Below are positions 38,114-46,051 of a stretch of 64,000 bases of DNA, piece after piece. The stretch's first letter is position 1; each line of letters begins with the position of its first letter. The notes below the pieces were generated by a model. That model ran no database searches, was not told where the DNA came from, and saw nothing but the letters and a program-made list of their open reading frames with translations. The stretch covers positions 1 to 64,000 of the forward strand of contig MSHD01000050.1 in the NCBI GenBank assembly GCA_001941045.1, written 5' to 3'. The position numbers were made by a program, and so were the translations under genes. Source of the stretch: Lachnospiraceae bacterium Zagget2. Lineage in GTDB: Bacteria; Bacillota; Clostridia; Lachnospirales; Lachnospiraceae.

Positions 38114-39337
38114 ATGAAAAAAGAGGTTCATATGAACAGAGAAGAAAAGGCATTGCTGGCCGCCCTTGCGGCGTTTATAAAACGGGATAATCTGCGGCTT
38201 CCAGCCGATCTGGACTGGAGCCGGCTGTACCGCCTGGCGAAAGCGCATGCGGTTGCGCCGATTCTGTACAGATCACTTCGGAGTACGCCGGAGATTGTTA
38301 CGGACGCGCAGATGATGCAGGAGTTCGGAAGGGCTTACGACGAGGCTATTTTTCTGGCGGTGCGGCAGCAGTATGAGATGGATGGCATTCTGACGGCGCT
38401 GAATCAGAAGAAGATCCCGCATATACTGCTCAAGGGCTGTTATCTGATGCAGTTTTATCCGGTGCGCGAGCTGAGAACGATGTCGGATATCGATATTCTC
38501 GTGCCGCCGAAGTATCACCGCGCGGCGGGACGCGCGCTGGAGGAGCTTGGCTTTTCCCTCGGCAATCAGGAGGGAAATACCTGGAATTATCGCAGGAATG
38601 TCGTGGAGATTGAGCTGCACAGCAGCCTGTCAGAGGGCAGGTACTGGCATTCGGTTGATGCGGAAGAATATTTTAAGGGCTGTTTTCAGCATACGGTGGA
38701 GGGCGCGCTGCCCTACACGCGCTACCTGACGCCGGAGTATCATTTTGTCTATATGATCTTTCACCTGGCGAAGCATTTTGAGGCGACGGGCGCCGGCGTC
38801 CGGATGTTTCTCGACGTCGCGGTCTGTATGGATAGATTCCGGGAGGAGATGGACTGGGATCTGGTCTTCCGGGAGTTGAGGAAGCTGAAGCTGGACGGGT
38901 TTTTCCGGCGGGTGATGCTTCTGGTCAGCGTCTGGTTTCACGTCCGTCCGGTCAGAGCGGACAGGATGGCATTGTCGGAAGATGAGCTGCGGGCGGTGAC
39001 ACGCTATGTCCTGGAGGGCGGCGTGTATGGTATGGAGAAGCGCGACCTGGGTACGATCATTCTGCGCAGGGGCGTGAAGCGCGGGCGAAGCAATGGAAGC
39101 CGGCAGATACGGATGCGCGCCCTGTGGGGATATCTGTTTCCGGAGCGCGCCTATATGAGAAGGTACCTGAAGGCGGTCGACCGCACGCCGCTGCTGCTCC
39201 CGGCAGCCTGGGCGATTCGATGCTGGGAGGGGCTCTTCCGGCGAAGGAAATCGACGCTGGCTCATTTAAGGCAGCTGCAAAGCGGGACAGGCGAGGCGCT
39301 TCGGCAGGATCATATACTGGAGGCGATGGGACTGTGA
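38114..39337 (+). CDS. PF14907-type nucleotidyltransferase (cassette A)
   Basis: A 407-residue protein of the uncharacterised nucleotidyltransferase family. The core shows HILLKGCYLMQFYPVRELRT followed by MSDIDILVP, the family's Lys-Gly and Asp-x-Asp motifs. Homologues occur in paeninodin-type lasso peptide clusters, where they are proposed to act after the kinase. ATG 38114 follows AAGAAGGAGAT. It opens a tightly packed set of five genes (each start overlaps the previous stop). The relative in cassette B (54115) is at the end of its set rather than the start, and differs clearly in sequence. Confidence 0.75.
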   Translation: MKKEVHMNREEKALLAALAAFIKRDNLRLPADLDWSRLYRLAKAHAVAPILYRSLRSTPEIVTDAQMMQEFGRAYDEAIFLAVRQQYEMDGILTALNQKKIPHILLKGCYLMQFYPVRELRTMSDIDILVPPKYHRAAGRALEELGFSLGNQEGNTWNYRRNVVEIELHSSLSEGRYWHSVDAEEYFKGCFQHTVEGALPYTRYLTPEYHFVYMIFHLAKHFEATGAGVRMFLDVAVCMDRFREEMDWDLVFRELRKLKLDGFFRRVMLLVSVWFHVRPVRADRMALSEDELRAVTRYVLEGGVYGMEKRDLGTIILRRGVKRGRSNGSRQIRMRALWGYLFPERAYMRRYLKAVDRTPLLLPAAWAIRCWEGLFRRRKSTLAHLRQLQSGTGEALRQDHILEAMGL

Positions 39338-40044
39338 GCGGTGAGATTCTCACATACGGGATCGCCGGTTTCGGCGTGCGTATGGCGGCGTCCGGGCGCA
39401 CGCTTCGTCAGGCGGAGCCGTATCGCTCGGACAGCGTCCGCGTTGATTTTGAGGTTCGTGGTTTTGCGGAGGCGCTGCGCGCGAAAGCTCCTTATCTGAG
39501 CGGTGAGGATGCGGAATATATTTCCAGTGGGAGTGATTTCTTTCGTAAAATCATTCCGCGCGGCGCGATGATGCTTCACGCCTGCGCTGTCCTGGCGGAT
39601 GGGGAAGCGTATCTTTTCTCCGGGCGCAGCGGCGTGGGAAAGACGACGCATGCAGGGCTGTGGGAGAAGTATCTGGGAGAGGAGCGTGTGCGCGTGCTGA
39701 ACGACGACAAGCCGGTGCTGCGTTTTGACTCCGGCAGTGTGACGGCCTGTGGGACGCCCTGGTGCGGGAGCGCAGGAATCAGTATAAACGCGGCTGCACC
39801 GGTGAGGGGTATCTGCTTTCTGCGGCAGGGATCGCGAAATGTGATCAGGCCGCTGTCCGGCGCAGAGGCTGTCCATGCGATTCTGGGACAGACGCTCCGG
39901 GATGTGGACGCCGCCGATATGGGCTATATCCTGGATATGACGGAAAGATTGATTGCGGGGGTTCCGCTCTATGAGCTGGAGTGTCTCCCGGATCGCGCGG
40001 CGGCGCGCCTTTCCTGGGAAACGATGAGGAGAATGAGAAGATGA
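39334..40044 (+). CDS. HPr-kinase-like protein (cassette A)
   Basis: A 236-residue protein with an HPr kinase/phosphorylase-like P-loop, GRSGVGKTT at residues 97-105, and the acidic motif LNDDKP at 122-127 (likely metal-binding). It is far from true HPr kinase and resembles the kinase of paeninodin-type clusters, which phosphorylates a Ser of the precursor peptide. GTG 39334 overlaps the previous stop (GTGA). Neighbours PqqD-like and S26-like proteins argue for a peptide substrate, but none is encoded inside cassette A. Confidence 0.75.
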   Translation: MSGEILTYGIAGFGVRMAASGRTLRQAEPYRSDSVRVDFEVRGFAEALRAKAPYLSGEDAEYISSGSDFFRKIIPRGAMMLHACAVLADGEAYLFSGRSGVGKTTHAGLWEKYLGEERVRVLNDDKPVLRFDSGSVTACGTPWCGSAGISINAAAPVRGICFLRQGSRNVIRPLSGAEAVHAILGQTLRDVDAADMGYILDMTERLIAGVPLYELECLPDRAAARLSWETMRRMRR

Positions 40045-40307
40045 AGATGAAAGAAGGCCTGCTGCTCAGAGAGATAGCGGGAGAATATGTGGTGATAGCC
40101 GTGGGAAAACCGGAATTGAATTTCAACAGAATGCTTGTGCTCAATGAGTCCGGTGCAATGCTGTTCCGAAAGCTCCAGGGCGGCGCGTCCGGCAGGGAGC
40201 TGGTGGACGCCCTGACCTGTGAATATGAGGTGACGCGGGAGGAGGCAGTCCGGGATGTAAAGATTTTCCTGGGACGGTTGGCGCAGGCGGGATGTATGGA
40301 GTCATGA
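40041..40307 (+). CDS. PqqD-like RiPP recognition protein (cassette A)
   Basis: An 88-residue stand-alone PqqD-type domain. The N-terminal strands (LLLREIAGEYVVI, RMLVLNESGAMLF) and the C-terminal helices (SGRELVDALTCEYEV, VKIFLGRLAQAG) match the winged-helix fold that binds leader peptides. In lasso systems this domain recognises Tyr-x-x-Pro in the leader, which both small peptides in this window contain. ATG 40041 overlaps the kinase stop. The partner in cassette B (51718) has exactly the same length. Confidence 0.75.
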   Translation: MKMKEGLLLREIAGEYVVIAVGKPELNFNRMLVLNESGAMLFRKLQGGASGRELVDALTCEYEVTREEAVRDVKIFLGRLAQAGCMES

Positions 40308-40762
40308 AACGATTCTGTACGATGGAGGAGATTCGTCCGCTGATGGAAGAGAGCCTGCAGCGTGGCGAGGGCGTAACCCTGACAGTGACGGGCAGGAGCA
40401 TGTGGCCCATGCTGCGCGGCGGCTGGGACAGTGTGACGCTGCACCGACCGAGGGGGGTGCTGAAAAAATATGACATTCCGCTTTACCGAAGGCGGGACGG
40501 GAGTTGGGTGCTGCACCGGATCGTGGAAGTGCGGGCGGATGGCTATCTGTGTATGGGTGATCACCAGCTTTGCGCCGAGCGGGTAGCGCGGCGACAGATT
40601 GTCGGTGTGGTGACTTCCTTTACGAGAGGCGGGAGAACGATTTCGCCGCGGTCCCCGGCCTGCAGATTCTATGTGACGCTCTGGTGTCGCCTCCGCCTGC
40701 CCAGACGCGTCGGGCTGAGGCTGGAGGCTGCATATGTGCGGCTGCGGAGGAGATGCGGATGA
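40304..40762 (+). CDS. S26/S24-like peptidase without membrane anchor (cassette A)
   Basis: A 152-residue protein with signal peptidase-like motifs: TGRSMWPML (Ser nucleophile) and VLHRIVEV (His in the place of the Lys of bacterial signal peptidase I), then MGDH. A Ser-His arrangement is known for the ER/archaeal/SipW type. There is no N-terminal membrane helix, which is unusual for a signal peptidase. It may remove the leader of a small peptide, replacing the transglutaminase-like leader peptidase of lasso clusters. ATG 40304 overlaps the previous stop. Activity is inferred. Confidence 0.65.
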   Translation: MKRFCTMEEIRPLMEESLQRGEGVTLTVTGRSMWPMLRGGWDSVTLHRPRGVLKKYDIPLYRRRDGSWVLHRIVEVRADGYLCMGDHQLCAERVARRQIVGVVTSFTRGGRTISPRSPACRFYVTLWCRLRLPRRVGLRLEAAYVRLRRRCG

Positions 40763-42423
40763 GGAGAGGCGGACACGGGACATTTGGATGGCTGTGCAGT
40801 GCTGTGGGAGGCCGGGCCGCCGGGATCGGTGTGCTGACCCTGCTTCAGGCGATCGCCTCCCTTGCGGGGGTCCTGTTCGCACTGCTCTGCAGGCGTGTAA
40901 TTGACAGCGCCGCGTCCGGGAGTATGGACGGCATATACAGGGATGGAGCCGCATTGCTGCTCGTCATGCTCGCGCAGATCGCCTGTTATTTTCTGATAAG
41001 GGTATATGGGCCTCTTCTGGAGGCGAGGCTGGATATCCGGCTGCAGAAGCGATTTCTGCACGCGGCCCTGACGGGGAGCTATGAGAAGGTCAGCGCCTAC
41101 CATACAGGCAGCCTGCTCAGCCGGATACAGGGCGATGTGGGAACCGTGTGTGGCTGGTGTGTGTCCTTCCTGCCGACGCTGGCGGGGATAGTGGTGAGGC
41201 TTCTGGGCGCGTTCTTTGTACTTTTCGCGCTGGACAGACGTTTTACGCTGTGCATGTCGGCGATCTGCATTCTGGTGGCCGCTGCGAGCGGTCTGTACCG
41301 GAGCAGGCTGCGGGGTCTCTCCGCGAGGGTCCGGGAGTCCGGCGAGCGCATCGTCGGCTGTTGTCAGGAGGCTTTTTCCAATACGCTCGCCATTCGCGCC
41401 TTTCACGCGGGTGAGCGGATGGAGGCGAGAGCGGGGCAGCTTCTGGAGGAGCGTTACGGCCTGTTCCGCAGGCGCGTCTGCCTGACTTCGGCGGCCGGTA
41501 CCGGTATGCGGCTCGTATTCCAGGGTATTTATACAGTGGGAATTCTGTGGTGTGTGAGAGGGATCGCGGTCGGGACGATGACATACGGCACTCTGACGGC
41601 GGTCGTGCAGCTCCTGCATCAGCTGCAGTCCCCGGTGTCCGGGCTCTCCGGCGCTGCGGGACAGACTACATCCATGCTGGTGAGCGCAGAGCGGCTGATG
41701 GAGATCGAGGCGCTGGCTGACGGCGGGACACATGCGGAGCCGCTGCCGGAAGGATGCTCGTTCGCGTGGGTCGAGGCGGAGGCGCTCAGCTTTTCCTGGC
41801 CCGGCAGGGAGGTGCTGGAGCAGACATCCTTCTGTCTGCGGAGGGGGCAGCGAGTGCTGCTCCGGGGAGAATCCGGCTGTGGAAAGACGACCTTCCTGAA
41901 GCTTCTGACCGGGATCTGTCCGCATGAGGCGATTCACCTGGTCACCGGGGACGGGCGCGTCTTTTCGCCGGAAAATGTGGAAGGTCTGTTTGCCTATGTG
42001 CCGCAGGGAAATCTGCTCTTCAGCGGGACTGTCCGCGACAATATCTGTTTCCTGTCGGGGGCGAAGCCTGAGGAGGAAGAGCTCCGCAGCGTGCTGCATG
42101 CCAGCGCGGTGGAGGAATATCTGGATCTGCTTCCCGACGGCCTGGACACGGTGATCGGGGAGAGGGGCTTCGGACTCTCGGAGGGACAGGCGCAGCGGAT
42201 CGCGGTGGCGAGGGCGCTTATGAGCGGCGCGCCCATCCTGATTCTGGATGAGGCGACGAGCGCGCTTGACGAGGCGCTGGAGGCACGGATGCTGGAACGC
42301 ATCAGCGCCCTGCCGGACAGAACCTGTCTGATCGTCAGTCACAGACCGGCTGCGGAGCGTTTCTGCAGCGAGGTCTGGACGATAGAACATAAAAAAATAG
42401 TGATAAAGAAAAAAGAGGAGTGA
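40759..42423 (+). CDS. ABC transporter, fused permease/ATPase (cassette A)
   Basis: A 554-residue exporter with six membrane helices (about residues 15-300), then an ATPase domain with Walker A GESGCGKTT (about residue 370), signature LSEGQ (about 473) and Walker B ILILDEATSALDE. It lacks an N-terminal C39 peptidase domain, so leader removal must be done elsewhere, consistent with the adjacent S26-like protein. Start ATG 40759 overlaps the previous stop. In this setting it probably exports a processed small peptide. Wzz follows 8 bases later. Confidence 0.8.
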   Translation: MRRGGHGTFGWLCSAVGGRAAGIGVLTLLQAIASLAGVLFALLCRRVIDSAASGSMDGIYRDGAALLLVMLAQIACYFLIRVYGPLLEARLDIRLQKRFLHAALTGSYEKVSAYHTGSLLSRIQGDVGTVCGWCVSFLPTLAGIVVRLLGAFFVLFALDRRFTLCMSAICILVAAASGLYRSRLRGLSARVRESGERIVGCCQEAFSNTLAIRAFHAGERMEARAGQLLEERYGLFRRRVCLTSAAGTGMRLVFQGIYTVGILWCVRGIAVGTMTYGTLTAVVQLLHQLQSPVSGLSGAAGQTTSMLVSAERLMEIEALADGGTHAEPLPEGCSFAWVEAEALSFSWPGREVLEQTSFCLRRGQRVLLRGESGCGKTTFLKLLTGICPHEAIHLVTGDGRVFSPENVEGLFAYVPQGNLLFSGTVRDNICFLSGAKPEEEELRSVLHASAVEEYLDLLPDGLDTVIGERGFGLSEGQAQRIAVARALMSGAPILILDEATSALDEALEARMLERISALPDRTCLIVSHRPAAERFCSEVWTIEHKKIVIKKKEE

Positions 42424-42431
42424 AAAGACAG

Positions 42432-43127
42432 ATGAAAGTGACAGAACTGGATCTTTTTGAAATCCTGGATATACTTCGCAGGCGCGCGCTCTGGATCCTG
42501 TTTTTCGGTATATGCGGAGGAGCGCTGCTCTATCTGTATACGGTCAAGCTGGTCGTGCCGATGTATTCCGCGTCCGCATCCCTGTATGTATATGGGGATC
42601 AGAATTACGAGGAGAGTGAGACGCAGACTTCGAACGATATGAGTCTGGGAACGCGGCTGGCTGCGATCTACATTGTCATCCTGCAGAGCGATACGGTGCT
42701 GGACAGCGTGGCGGATCAGCTGGAGCTCTCATACAGCGGGAGCGATATACGGGAAATGATGACGGCGGAGACGATCGACGAGAGTATGGCGATCTCCGTG
42801 ACGATCCGGAACAGCGACCCGGTCAAGGCGCAGATGATCGCCAACGCGATCGTCGACGTGGCGCCGGCGGAGATTATCCGCGTCGTGAAGGCCGGCGGTG
42901 TGGAGGTCATCGACTATGCGAAGCTTCCGACGACGCCCTACAATATTAATCTGAGGTCAAACGTGCAGAAGGGAGTGCTGATCGGGCTGGCGTTCGCGGT
43001 ACTGCTGTTCCTTCTCCTGGAATTCCTCGATACGACTGTATACCGGGAAGAGGATCTGCAGGAGCACTTTGAATTCCCGGTACTTGGAAGCATCCCCGAT
43101 ATACCAGTGGGGGGGGGTAAAGGGTAA
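42432..43127 (+). CDS. Wzz/CapA-type chain-length regulator
   Basis: A 231-residue protein with two membrane helices (about 20-40 and near 180-200) flanking an extracellular domain: LFEILDILRRR and the C-terminal proline-rich TPYNINLRSNVQKGVLIG. It is the membrane activator of the BY-kinase encoded next, controlling polymer length. The C-terminal codons run through nine G residues (43109-43117). With eight, the protein would end at 43152 instead, three bases before the kinase start. ATG 42432 is chosen with GAGGAG upstream. Confidence 0.85.
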   Translation: MKVTELDLFEILDILRRRALWILFFGICGGALLYLYTVKLVVPMYSASASLYVYGDQNYEESETQTSNDMSLGTRLAAIYIVILQSDTVLDSVADQLELSYSGSDIREMMTAETIDESMAISVTIRNSDPVKAQMIANAIVDVAPAEIIRVVKAGGVEVIDYAKLPTTPYNINLRSNVQKGVLIGLAFAVLLFLLLEFLDTTVYREEDLQEHFEFPVLGSIPDIPVGGGKG

Positions 43128-43154
43128 GAACAGTTTGAGTGAAGGAGTCTGAAT

Positions 43155-43997
43155 ATGCTGCGTTTTCAGTTAAAAAGAATTTTTAAGAGAAAAAAGAAAA
43201 AGAGCTTTAATGAGAAGGATCGGGAGAAGGTGCTGTCGCAGGATACGCCTTTTGCGATCCGGGAGGCCTACAATTCGATCCGTACCAATCTGATGTTCAG
43301 CGGCAAGGGAGAGGACTGCCCGGTGTTCGTCGTCACCAGTGCGCAGCCGAACGATGGAAAGAGCATCAACTGTCTGAATCTGGCGGTGAGCTTTGCACAG
43401 GCGGGCAAGAAGGTCCTGCTGATCGACGGCGATATGCGCAATCCTACGGTGAACCGCTATCTGAAGAAAAAGAGCGAGGGCGGTCTGAGCGAGTACCTGG
43501 CCGGGATGAGCAGAAGTGTTGAAATCAGGCAGACGGATGTGAAGGATCTGTATTTCATCACTGCCGGCGCGATTCCGCCGAATCCGGCGGAGCTGCTGGC
43601 CGGGGAGCGCCTGGCGGAGCTTCTCGAGGAGCTGAAAAAGGATTACGAGTGTATTTTTATCGATACGCCGCCGGTGGAGGCGGTCACGGACTCTTCCCTG
43701 CTGGTGCCGGTTGCGACCGGATTTATCTTCATCGTTCAGGCGGAGAAGAGCGATCTGACGGTTCTCGAACATTCGGTGGCGGTCATGGAGCAGCTGGGCG
43801 CGCCGATCGCCGGGTTTATTCTGAACAAGGTGAATGCGAAAAAGCAGGGCTACTACAAGAGATACAGCCGCTACAACTCGTATTATTACAAGTATGGTTC
43901 CCGCTATGGCTATGGAAAGCGCGACGGCGCCTATGGCTATGGTTACGGCTACGGGAAACCGGCTGAGAGGGGGACGGACAGTGCGTCCGATCATTGA
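43155..43997 (+). CDS. Tyrosine-protein kinase, CpsD/CapB type (BY-kinase)
   Basis: A 280-residue BY-kinase: Walker A SAQPNDGKS, Walker A' VLLIDGDMRNP and Walker B CIFIDTPP. The C-terminal tail is a tyrosine cluster (many Tyr-Gly repeats from about residue 230), the usual autophosphorylation site. With Wzz it forms the phosphorylation-driven control of polysaccharide assembly, reversed by the phosphatase encoded by the overlapping next gene. Confidence 0.9.
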   Translation: MLRFQLKRIFKRKKKKSFNEKDREKVLSQDTPFAIREAYNSIRTNLMFSGKGEDCPVFVVTSAQPNDGKSINCLNLAVSFAQAGKKVLLIDGDMRNPTVNRYLKKKSEGGLSEYLAGMSRSVEIRQTDVKDLYFITAGAIPPNPAELLAGERLAELLEELKKDYECIFIDTPPVEAVTDSSLLVPVATGFIFIVQAEKSDLTVLEHSVAVMEQLGAPIAGFILNKVNAKKQGYYKRYSRYNSYYYKYGSRYGYGKRDGAYGYGYGYGKPAERGTDSASDH

Positions 43998-44673
43998 TTT
44001 TCATGCTCATATTCTGCCCGGCTCCGATCATGGCTGCAGGGATGTGGCCATGGCACTGCGGCAGCTCGACCTTGCCGCGGAGGCGGGCGTGGATCTGGTG
44101 CTGGGCGTCTCTCATTACTACGCGCATGTGGAATCTGTGGAGCAGTTCCTTCAGAGAAGGGATCGCTCCTTTGCGTGTCTGCGGGAGGAAATTTCCGGCT
44201 GCAGAAAAGCACTGCCGGAAGTGATCCCGGGGGCGGAGGTGCTCGTCTGTGTCGGTCTGGAGCATATGGAAGAACTGCCTGCGCTCTGCGCAGCCGGTAC
44301 GGACTGCCTGCTTCTGGAGATGCCGTTCGGTACATGGAATCGCAGACTGCTGGAAACGATGGAGGCGCTCGCGGAGCGAAAGGATATCCGGATTGTCCTC
44401 GCTCACGTGGACCGCTACCAGCCGGAGGCGGTGGAGGAGCTGTTCTGTATGGGGTATGAGGGGCAGCTTAACGCAGAGGCGCTGGCCGGGGCGCTCCCGC
44501 GCAGGACACTGCTGCGCTGGGTGCAGGAGGGACATATCTGCGCGCTGGGAAGTGACATTCACGGAACAGGAAAGGCCTATCGGGATTTTCGAAAGGCGGA
44601 GCGGAGGCTGGGACAGGAGCTCCCGGCCGTCATGCGCCGCAGTGCGAAGCTGCTGAGATATCAGGAGAGCTGA
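43981..44673 (+). CDS. Tyrosine-protein phosphatase CpsB type (PHP family)
   Basis: A 230-residue PHP-domain phosphatase: DFHAHILPGSDHG at the N terminus provides metal-binding His and Asp residues, and LAHVDRYQP and LGSDIHG supply the rest. It dephosphorylates the tyrosine tail of the BY-kinase. The start is GTG 43981, overlapping the kinase by 17 bases. It is the last gene of the compact operon before a 155-base gap. Confidence 0.9.
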   Translation: MRPIIDFHAHILPGSDHGCRDVAMALRQLDLAAEAGVDLVLGVSHYYAHVESVEQFLQRRDRSFACLREEISGCRKALPEVIPGAEVLVCVGLEHMEELPALCAAGTDCLLLEMPFGTWNRRLLETMEALAERKDIRIVLAHVDRYQPEAVEELFCMGYEGQLNAEALAGALPRRTLLRWVQEGHICALGSDIHGTGKAYRDFRKAERRLGQELPAVMRRSAKLLRYQES

Positions 44674-44679
44674 ATAATT

Positions 44680-44714
44680 ATCCGCCTGTGTTATAGCCCG
44701 GGCGGATTTGTGCA
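44680..44714 (+). terminator. Possible terminator after the phosphatase gene
   Basis: ATCCGCC at 44680-44686 pairs with GGCGGAT at 44701-44707 and is followed by TTGTGCATTTC. The stem is short and the T run poor, so it is at best a weak terminator. Confidence 0.4.
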
Positions 44715-44828
44715 TTTCAGGTGTTTTCAGGGACGTTTGAGGAAGGAAGCAACAAAACAAAAGAGATTTGTGATATATTTTTATGAACTATAAATGGAAA
44801 GACGCCTGTCGCCGGGGAAAGAGGGAGT

Positions 44829-46025
44829 ATGAAGAAAATTGTTCTCGGATCTGCACTTATACTGGTTCTGCTGGGCGGCTCCATGGGGCTTCTTGGCTGG
44901 ACGGCAGGGCAGCAGTCGCGTCTGGGTACCGTCCGAAGCACGGAGTCGGTGACAGATATTGCAGAGACAGGAGAACAGGAAGTCTCGGAGTACAGTGAAC
45001 CGGAATATGTGGAATCGTTGTCTGTAGACACGCAGGGAGAGCCCGGCACAGCCGGAACACTGGCCTGGTCGCTGCTGCAGGATGCGGAGACGCGGACTGT
45101 ATATGAGGAGATCCGGTCGGCCTGTGAAGAGCATCGGGATATAGTGGAGCTCTCCACACAGGATGTCGATGTGGTGGCTGCGGCGTATCAGGCCGTGGGC
45201 AGTGACTGTGGCGGGATGTTCTGGGTGGACGGCTACACCTGTACGACACAAAGCCTGGGAGGAAGGATCCTCAGTCTGTATTTTTCTCCGTCCTATACTT
45301 GCACAGACGCGGAGCGGGAACAGTATCAGACAGCGGTGGACGAATCGGTGGAGCAGTATCTCCGTTCTCTTTCCGCGAGTGCCTCTGACTATGAAAAGGT
45401 AAAATATGTGTACGAAGTTCTGGCCTGCAATGTGGAATACGACATGGACAGCCCTCAGAATCAGAATATACTCAGCGTTTTCCTTTACGGAAAATCGGTC
45501 TGCAATGGCTTCGCATCCGCAGCGCAGTATCTCCTGACCCTGCTGGACGTACCCTGTATCACGGTGTCCGGCTCCGCAGAGGGAGATCTTCACGCGTGGA
45601 ATCTCGCTTATATTGACGGGGAGCCGTATTATTTTGACGCGACATGGGGATGCGCGCTCAGCGAAATCACGGGAGGCTGCACCTACGCGTATCTGAATAT
45701 TACCGGCGAGGAGCTGGAAAAGCAGCATGTGATCGACATGCGTTTCCCGCTGCCGGACTGTACGGCCACGGACGCCAATTATTATGTGATGCAGGGGATG
45801 TACTTTGACGCCTTTAATGAAGCGCGAATCGGAAATCTGCTGTATTCCTGCTATTCCTCGGGAGTACAGGCGACGGAGGTCAAGTTCGCGACGAGTGAGA
45901 TTTATCAGCAAGCGAAACAGACCTTTATTACGAATATGATGATCTATGAATATTGTCAGAACCTTACCCAGATCCGGTATGTGGAAAATCCGGAGATGCA
46001 GGTACTGACACTTCAGTGGCGATAG
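44829..46025 (+). CDS. Secreted transglutaminase-like protein
   Basis: A 398-residue protein with an N-terminal signal/anchor helix (residues 4-24) and a transglutaminase-like domain with a complete triad: Cys225 in GKSVCNGFAS, His255 in GDLHAWNLA and Asp270 in PYYFDATWG. Extracellular members of this superfamily act as cysteine proteases or cross-linkers at the cell wall. It stands just before the giant repeat protein, 26 bases apart, so cross-linking or processing of that protein is possible. It is too long and wrongly located to be a lasso-type leader peptidase (about 140 residues, cytosolic). ATG 44829 follows GAGGGAG. Confidence 0.75.
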   Translation: MKKIVLGSALILVLLGGSMGLLGWTAGQQSRLGTVRSTESVTDIAETGEQEVSEYSEPEYVESLSVDTQGEPGTAGTLAWSLLQDAETRTVYEEIRSACEEHRDIVELSTQDVDVVAAAYQAVGSDCGGMFWVDGYTCTTQSLGGRILSLYFSPSYTCTDAEREQYQTAVDESVEQYLRSLSASASDYEKVKYVYEVLACNVEYDMDSPQNQNILSVFLYGKSVCNGFASAAQYLLTLLDVPCITVSGSAEGDLHAWNLAYIDGEPYYFDATWGCALSEITGGCTYAYLNITGEELEKQHVIDMRFPLPDCTATDANYYVMQGMYFDAFNEARIGNLLYSCYSSGVQATEVKFATSEIYQQAKQTFITNMMIYEYCQNLTQIRYVENPEMQVLTLQWR

Positions 46026-46051
46026 AAACGATATAGACAGGAGATGTGCTC

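Noticed and set aside
39845..42390. Long minus-strand open frames opposite cassette A
   Set aside because: They lie antisense to well supported enzymes with clear motifs and show low-complexity composition.
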